The notes below the pieces were generated by a model that saw nothing but the letters and a program-made list of their open reading frames with translations, ran no database searches and had not been told where the DNA came from. Shown piece by piece: positions 1 to 7,320 of a DNA stretch of 16,206 nt. The first letter of the stretch is position 1. Each line of letters opens with the position of its first letter. Made by a program: the position numbers and the translations under genes. The DNA lies in the NCBI GenBank assembly GCA_046757585.1, contig JBHHYR010000077.1, positions 1 to 16,206 of the forward strand. Direction: 5' to 3'. The stretch is from JBHHYR01 sp046757585. Lineage in GTDB: Bacteria; Desulfobacterota; Binatia; HRBIN30.

Positions 1-654
1 AAGCGAGTGGCCGCCAAGGGGTTCAGGGCGGCGTTCATCCGGCCGTCCTTCGTCAACCAACGCTTCCCGAATCATGCCTACTACAATCCCCTCTGGCGAC
101 ATCTGGAAGAGCTGGGGGTGGCGGCGTGCATCCATGCGTCACCCGGCAATACCAACCCCGAGTGGACGTCGGAAGGATCGTACGTCGAACGGGTCGCCGC
201 GCACCTGCGCATCGGCCATCATATCGCCGAGTCGGTGGCACCGACGATGGATAACGCCATCCTGCTGACCGCCCTGTGTTTTTGCGGGCACATGGAGGAG
301 TATCCAAAGCTCAAGTTGAGCCTCCTGCACTCAGGCGCATCGTGGGTGCCCCTCGCCCTGGAGAAGGCGGAAACCTACCTCTGGCTGATGAGCAGCACGC
401 AGGATGTGAGCCTTGAGCCTGACCGGGTCTTCTTCAACCGCCCCTCTCTGGTCAGCTTCAATAGCTGGGAATCCAGCGTCGCCCGGATGCCCGACGTCTT
501 CAAAGATATTGCCGCCTGGGGGTCACGCTACCCGCAGCATGACGCCTCGGGTGTCGACGAAGCGCGCGCGACGCTGCGGAAATGGAAGGTCCCGGCCGAC
601 GTCACTGCCAACTACCTCGGAGGCAACGCCGCACGGCACTACGGAATTCAGTGA
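1..654 (+). CDS. Amidohydrolase family protein (PF04909-like), 5' end outside window
   Basis: This is the C-terminal 217 residues of a TIM-barrel metal-dependent hydrolase; the reading frame is open to the window edge, so the true start lies upstream. Family-like elements are a strand ending in IHASPGN, a later strand ending in LLHSGASWVP (the His usually binds metal or substrate), and a C-terminal WGSRYPQHD segment. That last segment corresponds to the usual SDYPH motif, but the normally invariant Asp is Arg. Proteins of this family act on C-C or C-N bonds of cyclic or aromatic acids (ACMSD-type decarboxylases and hydrolases); the substrate here cannot be read from the sequence. A small membrane protein follows 19 bases downstream on the same strand. 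Family assignment is fairly sure; catalytic competence is in doubt because of the Asp change. Confidence 0.8.
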   Translation, partial: KRVAAKGFRAAFIRPSFVNQRFPNHAYYNPLWRHLEELGVAACIHASPGNTNPEWTSEGSYVERVAAHLRIGHHIAESVAPTMDNAILLTALCFCGHMEEYPKLKLSLLHSGASWVPLALEKAETYLWLMSSTQDVSLEPDRVFFNRPSLVSFNSWESSVARMPDVFKDIAAWGSRYPQHDASGVDEARATLRKWKVPADVTANYLGGNAARHYGIQ

Positions 655-673
655 CGGGCCCGGCAACACGAGG

Positions 674-982
674 GTGATTGTGCACTGGCTGATCCTGCTC
701 CCGTACTACTTCGTGGGGACTCTCACGCTCCTCCCCTCCTTGATGATCCTGTGCCGGTTGATCCGGCTGAAGCTGGCCATCAACACCCTGGTAGCGAGCG
801 CCATTGCACTATCGATCGGGGGAATCATCGTTCCACTCGTGTGCGATTGGATAGACCTGAGCGCCTTCAGCGCTCGCCCGATGCTGGTGCTGATCCTCCT
901 ATCACTTCTCTTTGCCGCCACCGACGCGGCCCTGTCGGCGCACCTACCGCTCCCGCTCGACAAGGACCTGCAGGAGCTGTAA
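674..982 (+). CDS. Small hypothetical membrane protein
   Basis: This reading frame encodes about 102 residues with three hydrophobic segments: roughly residues 4-22 (LILLPYYFVGTLTLLP region), 30-50 (LVASAIALSIGGIIVPLV region) and 64-85 (MLVLILLSLLFAATDAAL region). It should be an inner-membrane protein with a short charged tail ending DKDLQEL. GTG at 674, directly after an AGG-containing stretch, is the preferred start; GTG at 680 is an alternative. The same frame is open further upstream, but that part overlaps the amidohydrolase and looks like its shadow. No family is recognised and no function is proposed. It lies 19 bases after the amidohydrolase and is probably cotranscribed with it. Confidence 0.6.
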   Translation: MIVHWLILLPYYFVGTLTLLPSLMILCRLIRLKLAINTLVASAIALSIGGIIVPLVCDWIDLSAFSARPMLVLILLSLLFAATDAALSAHLPLPLDKDLQEL

Positions 983-1008
983 CCCTCACGGGAACTTTTT
1001 CCCCGCCT

Positions 1009-1036
1009 CCCTCTTTGACAACTTTGACAAAGGGGG
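1009..1036. terminator. Hairpin between convergent genes, possible bidirectional terminator
   Basis: A 12-base arm (1009-1020, CCCTCTTTGACA) pairs with 1025-1036 (TGACAAAGGGGG), with one A-A mismatch and one G-T pair, around a 4-base loop. It lies between the ends of the membrane protein (982) and the acyl-CoA dehydrogenase (1054), which point at each other. There is no clear T-run, so it may also be a repeat-type palindrome. Confidence 0.45.
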
Positions 1037-1053
1037 ACTGAGCGAGATCAACG

Positions 1054-2148
1054 TTAGACGCGCTCATCGAGGAGGGTCACGGTCACTTCCTCGAGGGCGT
1101 TGGCTTCCGGGGCGTACCGGATGCACAGGCTTTGGGCCCGCTCAGCGTGATAATGCAGTGGGTGCTCGATGACGTAGCCCGCCCCGCCGTGCAGATGGTG
1201 CGCGGTGAGCGTGAGCCGTTTGAACGCCTGGCCGGCGAAGGCCGCCGCCATGGCCAGCTCCGTGCCCTGCTCTGTTCCCGCGGCCTGGCGCGTGATGGCT
1301 TGCCACGCCAAGTGGCGCGCGGCGGTGAATGCAGTTGCCATATCGGCAACCTGATGCTGGACGGCTTGAAAGACGGCGATCTTCTGGCCGAACTGCTCTC
1401 GTTCCTTGACGTAGGCAACGGTCATCGCTAGCACCGCGTCCGCCCCGCCGATCATCTCCGCCAGGGCGAGTGCCGTCTGCTGGCGCTGAATGCGGCGCAC
1501 GGCGTCCATCGCCTGACCAGGCGCGCCCAAGTGCTGCACGGGTACACCGTCGTAGCGCACCACGCTCTGGCGCTCTCCGTCAAAGGTCCGCAGCGGAGAG
1601 GTCCGCGCCTGCTCCGCCGGCGCCAGTACCAGCGACAAGGCTTCCCCCTCGCGCGCCGCCACAATATGCAGGTCGGAATGTGCGCCGTCGGGAACGTACC
1701 ACTTCTCTCCACTGAGTCGTGCCTGACCACCTTGAGTGGCAATCTGGGTCCGGTAGAACTCCGGCTGGCGCGCGCACTCCTCGTCGAATGCCAGCGTAAC
1801 CGTGCGTACACCACGTGCCAGCTCCGGCAACTCGGGAGCATCAGGCGCGAGTTGGACCAGGGCTAGGGTGCCCCGCAGCGCGTTGATGACGCGGCGAGGG
1901 ACCAGACCGCGAGCACATTCCTCCAGGATGCACGCCACCTCGACCAGGCCGAGCCCGCTCCCGCCAGCTGATCTGGGGATTGCCAGCCCAAACCACCCCA
2001 ACCTGGCAATCGCGTCCCAGCATTCCTCGTCGATGCCTCGAGGAGTCCGCTCCCAGGCTGCCAGCCGTTCCGGTGTGATCTCCTCCTCACAGAAGCGGCG
2101 GACGGCGTCTTTCAGCTCTTGTTGCTCACGGGTTGCGGCGAGATACAT
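1054..2148 (-). CDS. Acyl-CoA dehydrogenase family protein, probably the non-catalytic partner subunit
   Basis: This 364-residue protein has the acyl-CoA dehydrogenase fold: an N-terminal helical domain (LGWFGLAIPRSAGGSGLG near 50-67), a middle beta domain (LSGEKWYVPDGAHSDL near 145-160) and a C-terminal FAD-binding domain (EREQFGQKIAVFQAVQHQVADM near 249-270; LHGGAGYVIEHPLHYH near 319-334). Both positions that can supply the catalytic Glu seem substituted: the IVD/LCAD-type site falls at Q223-Q224, and the MCAD-type YEGT site is replaced by the IRYAPE region. It starts 21 bases after the stop of the next dehydrogenase and is last in a three-gene operon. In actinobacterial steroid degradation such pairs form alpha2beta2 enzymes with one active subunit type; applying that here is inference. 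ATG 2148 is preceded by GAGGAA. Confidence 0.9.
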   Translation of the reverse strand: MYLAATREQQELKDAVRRFCEEEITPERLAAWERTPRGIDEECWDAIARLGWFGLAIPRSAGGSGLGLVEVACILEECARGLVPRRVINALRGTLALVQLAPDAPELPELARGVRTVTLAFDEECARQPEFYRTQIATQGGQARLSGEKWYVPDGAHSDLHIVAAREGEALSLVLAPAEQARTSPLRTFDGERQSVVRYDGVPVQHLGAPGQAMDAVRRIQRQQTALALAEMIGGADAVLAMTVAYVKEREQFGQKIAVFQAVQHQVADMATAFTAARHLAWQAITRQAAGTEQGTELAMAAAFAGQAFKRLTLTAHHLHGGAGYVIEHPLHYHAERAQSLCIRYAPEANALEEVTVTLLDERV

Positions 2149-2169
2149 CTGTACGTTTCCTCGAGTTCA

Positions 2170-3342
2170 CTACTTCCGCGGTAATCCGTAGCCCAACATC
2201 GCAATGATGTTGCGTTGCACTTCATTGGTGCCACCGCCGAAGGCCAAAAGAGGCGCGGTGCGATAGAGCCATTGCAGGCGGCCGTGCAAGAGTGCGCGCG
2301 GCTCGTCCGGATGGAGCTGGCCGGCCATGCCCAAGATCTCGGAGCCGATATCGGCGACGCGCTGCGCCAGCTCACTAACGAAGACCTTGGCCATCGACGA
2401 CTCGGCCGCGGGTACCCGACCCTGATCGAGTGCCCATGCCGTTTCGAGACCGAGCATCCGTGCCGCCTCAATGTCGACCGCGAGGCGTGCCAGGCGTTCG
2501 CGTACCCACGGATGCGCCCGCAGCGGCTGGCCGTTGACCACGGCGTCCCGGACGAAAGTCACCAGCTCGCGGAAGTACCGGCGTGTCATCGCCACCGAGC
2601 CGATACTCAGCCGTTCGAAGTTCAGCGCCATCGCAGCGTAATAGAAACCCATGCCTCGTTCACCGATGAGATGGTCGCGGGGCACGCGGACGTTGTCGAG
2701 AAACATGGCGTTGGTACGCAGGCCGGGCCAGACATAGACTGCTTGGACGGTGACACCGGGTGCGTTCATCGGCACGATCATCATGGAGATGCCCTTGTGC
2801 TTCGGTGCGCCGGGCTCCGTACGCACCGCGAGCCAGTTATGGGTCGCCGTGTGCGCCATCGTGTTCCACATCTTCTGGCCGTTGACGACCCACGTGTCGC
2901 CATCCAGCACGGCGCGGGTGCGCAGCGCCGCCAGGTCCGTTCCCGCCTCCGGCTCCGAATACCCAAGCGCAAACGCCACCTCCGCCGCCGTGATGCGGGG
3001 CAGCCAGGTCCGTTTCTGTTCTTCGCTGCCCACGCGCATGATCGTTGGCGCGACCGACGTCACGGTCAGCGGCAGCATCGGCGCGCCCGCCCCTTCCAAC
3101 TCGTCCACGAAGATCCACTGGTCGATGGCTGAGCGCCCGGCCCCGCCGTACTCCGGCGGCCAGGCCAAGCCCCACCAGCCGCGGTCACGCAGTTTCAGAA
3201 TGAACGTACGTGCCAGCGGCCCCTGCCCTTCATTACCTGACTCCCGCAACTCGTCGAGGAGGGCTGGGGTCACGTGCTCGCGAACGAAAGCGCGCACTTC
3301 GTCGCGCCAGGCACGCTGCTGAGGCGTGAAGTCGTATCTCAT
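2170..3342 (-). CDS. Acyl-CoA dehydrogenase, probable catalytic subunit
   Basis: This 390-residue full-length acyl-CoA dehydrogenase should oxidise an acyl-CoA to the 2-enoyl-CoA and pass electrons to ETF. Visible motifs are WPPEYGGAG (61-69), the FAD/substrate loop GYSEPEAGTDLA (127-138), WVVNGQKMWNT (151-161) and the C-terminal GGGTNEVQRN (369-378). The MCAD-type catalytic Glu in YEGT is Gly here, but E243 in LNFERLSIG matches the IVD/LCAD-type catalytic Glu on the helix-G side. The protein therefore looks active with a relocated base. It is the middle gene of the operon, 35 bases after one dehydrogenase and 21 bases before another that lacks either Glu. FadE/ChsE-type enzymes for branched or steroid side-chain acyl-CoAs use this arrangement; the actual substrate is unknown. 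Confidence 0.93.
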   Translation of the reverse strand: MRYDFTPQQRAWRDEVRAFVREHVTPALLDELRESGNEGQGPLARTFILKLRDRGWWGLAWPPEYGGAGRSAIDQWIFVDELEGAGAPMLPLTVTSVAPTIMRVGSEEQKRTWLPRITAAEVAFALGYSEPEAGTDLAALRTRAVLDGDTWVVNGQKMWNTMAHTATHNWLAVRTEPGAPKHKGISMMIVPMNAPGVTVQAVYVWPGLRTNAMFLDNVRVPRDHLIGERGMGFYYAAMALNFERLSIGSVAMTRRYFRELVTFVRDAVVNGQPLRAHPWVRERLARLAVDIEAARMLGLETAWALDQGRVPAAESSMAKVFVSELAQRVADIGSEILGMAGQLHPDEPRALLHGRLQWLYRTAPLLAFGGGTNEVQRNIIAMLGYGLPRK

Positions 3343-3377
3343 TGCAAGCGGGCAGCCATCGCTCCCGGCGCGGCCAT

Positions 3378-4580
3378 TTAATGCGCCGGCCAGCGACGCA
3401 GCTCGCGTCGCGCGATGGTCATCTTGTGCACTTCATCCGGTCCATCGGCGAGACGCATGGAACGGCCGTCGCGCCACATCCGCGCAATCGGCGTGTCGTC
3501 CGACACACCCATGGCGCCGAACACCTGGATGGCGCGATCGAGCACGTTCATCATCATGTTGGCCGCCATCACCTTGATCATCGAAATCTCTTGCCGCGCC
3601 TCCTTCTTGCCAGCGGTATCCATCTTCCAAGCCGCGTGCAGAACCATGAGCCGAGCGGCGTCGATCTCCATGCGCGAGTCGGCCACCCAATTCCGCACCG
3701 TGTCCTTCTCCGCCAGCAGACCCCCGTGCGTGTACCGGCCATTGGCGCGTTCACACATCAGCTCCAGGGCGCGCTCAGCCGCCCCGATGCAGCGCATGCA
3801 GTGGTGAATCCGCCCGGGACCGAGGCGCGCCTGCGCGATGGCGAATCCGCTGCCCTCGGCACCCAACAGGTTGGTTGCCGGCACCCGGCAGTCCTCATAC
3901 CGAATCTCACAATGACCGCCACCGCCCGTGTGGCCCATGACCGACACGGCACGCACGAGGTTGAATCCGGGCGTGTCGGTTGGAACGATGATCATGCTCG
4001 CCCGTTGATGCGCTGGGGCGCCGGGATCAGTCACCGCCATGACAATCGCAAACGACGCCCCGTAGGCCCCGGAGGTGAACCACTTGTGGCCGTTGATCAC
4101 GTACGCGTCGCCGTCACGGACCGCCCGCGTCTGGAGCAGGGTGGGATCGGACCCGGCGGTTTCCGGCTCGGTCATGGAAAAGCAGCTTCGCAGCTCTCCA
4201 GCGAGCATCGGCTCGAGCCAGCGGGCCTTCTGTGCGCCGCTGCCGAACTCGGCCAGAATCTCCATGTTCCCCGTATCCGGCGCGGCGCAGTTGAACACGC
4301 GCGGTGCAATGACGCTCCGACCCATGACTTCACAGAGTACCCCGTACTCCCAGTTCTTCAGCCCCGCACCGTACTGCTGGTCAGGGAGGAACAGGTTCCA
4401 GAGCCCCTGCGCCCTGGCCTGTGCCTGCAGTTCCTTGACGATCGGCGGCATGAGATGCTCGTCACCGGACACACGCACTTGCTCGGCCGCGACCTTTTCA
4501 GCTGGGTACACGTGCGCATCCATGAATTCGACCAACCGGTGCCGCAAGTCTTCCACCTTCGGTGTCAGTCCAAAGTCCAT
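3378..4580 (-). CDS. Acyl-CoA dehydrogenase, ACAD10/11-like
   Basis: This 400-residue acyl-CoA dehydrogenase is the first gene of the minus-strand operon. Motifs include FLPDQQYGAGLKNWEYG near 64-80, the SMTEPETAGSDPT flavin loop near 135-147, VINGHKWFTSGA, and a C-terminal RLADGPDEVHKMTIARREL. In the last motif the residue at the MCAD catalytic Glu position is Asp (about D379), as is usual for the ACAD10/ACAD11-like branch (DGPDEVH). ATG 4580 is chosen because GGAGG lies 5 bases upstream; a GTG at 4601 would add seven residues but would place that ribosome binding site inside the gene. The dehydrogenase function is secure. The substrate is unknown; members of this branch act on long, branched or hydroxylated acyl-CoAs. 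Confidence 0.92.
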   Translation of the reverse strand: MDFGLTPKVEDLRHRLVEFMDAHVYPAEKVAAEQVRVSGDEHLMPPIVKELQAQARAQGLWNLFLPDQQYGAGLKNWEYGVLCEVMGRSVIAPRVFNCAAPDTGNMEILAEFGSGAQKARWLEPMLAGELRSCFSMTEPETAGSDPTLLQTRAVRDGDAYVINGHKWFTSGAYGASFAIVMAVTDPGAPAHQRASMIIVPTDTPGFNLVRAVSVMGHTGGGGHCEIRYEDCRVPATNLLGAEGSGFAIAQARLGPGRIHHCMRCIGAAERALELMCERANGRYTHGGLLAEKDTVRNWVADSRMEIDAARLMVLHAAWKMDTAGKKEARQEISMIKVMAANMMMNVLDRAIQVFGAMGVSDDTPIARMWRDGRSMRLADGPDEVHKMTIARRELRRWPAH

Positions 4581-4763
4581 CTGCTCCTCCAGGTTTGTCA
4601 CGGTGTGCGCCAGACGGCCGCATGCTTACCTCAGATGCGAGGGAATTCAAATCGCGCGCTTCGCAGTGCGGCGCACCCGGACGGGCAGGAACCCGCGAAT
4701 CGGTCATGCGTTTGCCACATGGGCTCAATATGATACGGCGGACCGCAGCAGAGGAGAATGGTC

Positions 4764-6377
4764 ATGACTCAGCGCCGGCAGAAGTTCTGGGGATGGGGCT
4801 GGGAGGACGAGGGCCCCAGCGCAGAAGAGCAGCAACGGATTGCGCAGCTGCTCGCAGCGCGCTTCGGCCTTGACGACATCATTGTCGAGCAGCCACCCCG
4901 GATCGAGGAGATTGATCTCCGCCCGCCACGGCTGCAGCCACCGGCGGTGTTGGAAGCCTTCTGCTCGTCAGATCCCTATGACCGGGCCGCGCACGCGTAC
5001 GGCAAGTCGTTTCGAGACGTGCTGCGCGCCTTTCGCCGGCAGTACCCGAACCCGCCCGACGTCGTCGCCTTTCCCCGTGACGAAAACGACATCATCGCAC
5101 TCCTGGATTGGTGTAGCGATGCGGGCGCCGCGGCGATCCCCTACGGCGGCGGATCCAGCGTCGTCGGTGGCGTCGAGCCTCCTAGCGGTGAGGCCTACGC
5201 TGGGAGCGTCTCGATCGATCTGCGGCGCCTCGATCGTGTCGTCGACATCGATACGCAGTCCCGTGCGGCGCGGATTCAAGCCGGCGCTTATGGCCCCGTG
5301 CTCGAAGATCAATTGCGGCCGCATGGCTACACGCTACGGCACTTCCCCCAATCATTCGAGTTTTCCTCGCTAGGTGGATGGATCGCCACACGCTCCGGCG
5401 GCCATTTCGCCACGCTGTATACGCACATCGACGACTTCGTCGAGTCGCTGCGCGTGATCACGCCGGCGGGAGTCGTGGAGTCGCGCCGCCTCCCAGGATC
5501 GGGAGCCGGACCGAGTCCGGACCGCCTGTTCATCGGATCCGAAGGCGCGCTGGGCATCATCACGGAGGCCTGGATGCGTGTGCAAAGTCGCCCCAGGTTC
5601 CGCAGCTCGGCAACGGTGACCTTCGGCGATTTCATGTCGGGGGTGGCGGCCGCGCGCGCCATCAGCCAAGCGGGACTGTATCCCTCCAATTGCCGGCTGC
5701 TCGATGCCGGCGAAGCGTTGACGGCGGGTGCCGGCAACGGCACTGAACATGTATTGGTGCTGGCCTTCGAGTCGGCCGATCATATGCTCGACCCATGGAT
5801 GGCTCGGGCCCTGGAGTGCTGCCGTGACCACGGGGGTAGCGTGCCTGAAGGGGCGGGCAAAACACGGGCAGACGAGGGCGCCACGCGCCAGGGTGCAGCC
5901 GGCGCGTGGCGCCGCGCATTCCTCGCGGCACCGTATCTGCGCGATGTCCTCGTCGCCATGGGCATGGTGAGTGACACGTTCGAAACCGCAGTGACGTGGA
6001 ACCGCTTCGGCGAGTTCCATGCCGGTGTCATGGCAGCCGTCGAAGATGCGGTACGCCGTACGTGCGGTGCCGGTCAGGTCACCTGCCGCTTCACGCACGT
6101 CTATCCTGACGGTGCCGCGCCGTACTACACGGTACTGGCACCAGGCAAGAAAGGAAGCCAGGTCGCCCAGTGGGATGAGATCAAGGCGGCGGCATCCGAA
6201 GCTGTGCTGCGTCTGGGAGGCAGTATCACTCACCATCACGCCATCGGCCGTGATCATCGTCCGTGGTACGACCAACAACGGCCCGATGGTTTCGCCCGGG
6301 CGCTCATGGCCGCTAAACAGGCGCTTGATCCGGCGGGCATTCTGAACCCGGGCGTGCTGATCGGTCCGCGCTGCTAG
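4764..6377 (+). CDS. FAD-binding oxidase, alkyldihydroxyacetonephosphate synthase (AGPS)-like
   Basis: This 537-residue flavoprotein resembles AGPS, which swaps the acyl chain of acyl-DHAP for a fatty alcohol in ether-lipid synthesis. The N-terminus QKFWGWGWEDEG matches the AGPS-family start. The FAD-binding PCMH core carries YGGGSSVVGG at 127-136 and GSEGALGIITEAW further on. Near the C-terminus SITHHHAIGRDHRPW has the triple-His loop (H490-H492) typical of AGPS, and the end DPAGILNPGVL is standard for the VAO/FAD-binding-4 family. ATG 4764 is chosen because GAGGAG at 4751-4756 then sits 7 bases upstream; ATG 4758 would leave one base. It is divergent from the dehydrogenase operon and 20 bases before a methyltransferase gene. 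True ether-lipid activity is not shown; other bacterial relatives are oxidases of hydroxy acids. Confidence 0.85.
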   Translation: MTQRRQKFWGWGWEDEGPSAEEQQRIAQLLAARFGLDDIIVEQPPRIEEIDLRPPRLQPPAVLEAFCSSDPYDRAAHAYGKSFRDVLRAFRRQYPNPPDVVAFPRDENDIIALLDWCSDAGAAAIPYGGGSSVVGGVEPPSGEAYAGSVSIDLRRLDRVVDIDTQSRAARIQAGAYGPVLEDQLRPHGYTLRHFPQSFEFSSLGGWIATRSGGHFATLYTHIDDFVESLRVITPAGVVESRRLPGSGAGPSPDRLFIGSEGALGIITEAWMRVQSRPRFRSSATVTFGDFMSGVAAARAISQAGLYPSNCRLLDAGEALTAGAGNGTEHVLVLAFESADHMLDPWMARALECCRDHGGSVPEGAGKTRADEGATRQGAAGAWRRAFLAAPYLRDVLVAMGMVSDTFETAVTWNRFGEFHAGVMAAVEDAVRRTCGAGQVTCRFTHVYPDGAAPYYTVLAPGKKGSQVAQWDEIKAAASEAVLRLGGSITHHHAIGRDHRPWYDQQRPDGFARALMAAKQALDPAGILNPGVLIGPRC

Positions 6378-6397
6378 CAGAGGAGAGGTGCGGTGTG

Positions 6398-7267
6398 ATG
6401 CAAACGCTGGAATGCGCTGGACCGAATGCCGAGCAGATCAGGCACTGGAATGAGATTTCCGGTCCGAAATGGGTTGCCCTGCACCCACTCATTGATGCAC
6501 AGATCGCTCCGCTGGGGCGGCGCGCGATGGCACGCGCCACCCCGCAACCCGGCGAGCACGTTGTCGATGTCGGCTGTGGCTGTGGAACCACCACCCTCGA
6601 CATGGCACGCCGCGTGGGGCCGAACGGTTCGGCACTGGGCATCGACGTGTCCACGGTCATGCTCGAGCAGGCGTGTGCCTGGGCGCAGACAGAAGGAATC
6701 GCCAACATTCGTTTCGAGAATGCGGACGCGCAGACATACGCGTTCGTGCCGGCCAGTGTCGATGTCCTGTTCTCACGCTTCGGGGTGATGTTCTTCGCGG
6801 ATCCGGATGCAGCGTTTACGCGCTTGTGCCATGCGCTCCGTCCGGGTGGCCGGCTGGCCTTTGTCTGCTGGCAGGCGCCCGAGCGCAACCCTTGGTTGAT
6901 GCGGCCGTTCCAGGCTGCCTCCCAGTATGTGGCGCTACCGCCACGGCCGCCAGAGGGCGCCCCGGGCCCCTTTGCGCTGGCGGATGCCCACCGCGTACGT
7001 GGTATCTTATCTCGAGCTGGCTTCACAGGGATCAGGTTTGAAAACGTCCAGCAGGCAGTGGCCATTGGCGGTGGCGTGGACCTCGACCGCACTGTGGACT
7101 TCCTATTGCAGATGGGACCGACGGGGGCTGCGCTGCGCCAGGCGGGCCCGAAGATACGCCCGGTGGCTGCGCGCGCCGTGCGCGAAACCCTGCTCCCCTT
7201 TCTGACACCGCAAGGGGTCTACATGCCCGCCGCGGCGTGGATCGTCACGGCGCAGCGCAGTCTCTGA
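6398..7267 (+). CDS. Class I SAM-dependent methyltransferase
   Basis: This 289-residue protein has the Rossmann methyltransferase fold. Motif I is VVDVGCGCGTTTLDMA (glycines at about 59-63), followed by an acidic SAM-binding residue in ALGIDVSTVMLEQA, motif II/III DVLFSRFGVMFFADP and post-motif ALRPGGRLAFVCWQAPERNPW. The FGVMFFADP and CWQAPERNPW signatures resemble UbiE/ArsM-like small-molecule methyltransferases; the acceptor is not identifiable. It lies 20 bases after the AGPS-like gene, with AGGAGAGG at 6381-6388, so the two are one operon. GTG 6395 is an equally possible start (one residue longer). No obvious Cys pattern supports arsenite methylation, so a lipid, quinone or carboxylic acid acceptor is more likely. 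Confidence 0.88.
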   Translation: MQTLECAGPNAEQIRHWNEISGPKWVALHPLIDAQIAPLGRRAMARATPQPGEHVVDVGCGCGTTTLDMARRVGPNGSALGIDVSTVMLEQACAWAQTEGIANIRFENADAQTYAFVPASVDVLFSRFGVMFFADPDAAFTRLCHALRPGGRLAFVCWQAPERNPWLMRPFQAASQYVALPPRPPEGAPGPFALADAHRVRGILSRAGFTGIRFENVQQAVAIGGGVDLDRTVDFLLQMGPTGAALRQAGPKIRPVAARAVRETLLPFLTPQGVYMPAAAWIVTAQRSL

Positions 7268-7269
7268 GG

Positions 7270-7299
7270 ACGTACTGTCTCAGCAGCGCAGCGGTACGT
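7270..7299. terminator. Weak inverted repeat between convergent genes
   Basis: ACGTAC (7270-7275) pairs perfectly with GTACGT (7294-7299) around an 18-base spacer. It lies in the 53-base gap between the ends of the methyltransferase and MBL-fold genes. It could end transcripts from both sides, but the stem is short and there is no T-run. Confidence 0.25.
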
Positions 7300-7320
7300 A
7301 CTATCTCCGCTTCGGCACCG

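Noticed and set aside
2215..3132. Long plus-strand open frame of 305 codons, and a similar one at 3342-4733
   Set aside because: They are antisense to the acyl-CoA dehydrogenase genes, Arg/His/Pro-rich, and have no family features.
4729..4734. TATGAT as a -10 box for the AGPS-like gene
   Set aside because: The position is reasonable, but no -35 box lies at 16-18 bases; the closest TTGCCA is too near.
5370..6278. 302-codon minus-strand open frame inside the AGPS-like gene
   Set aside because: It is antisense to a clearly conserved flavoprotein, and its composition is that of a GC-rich shadow.
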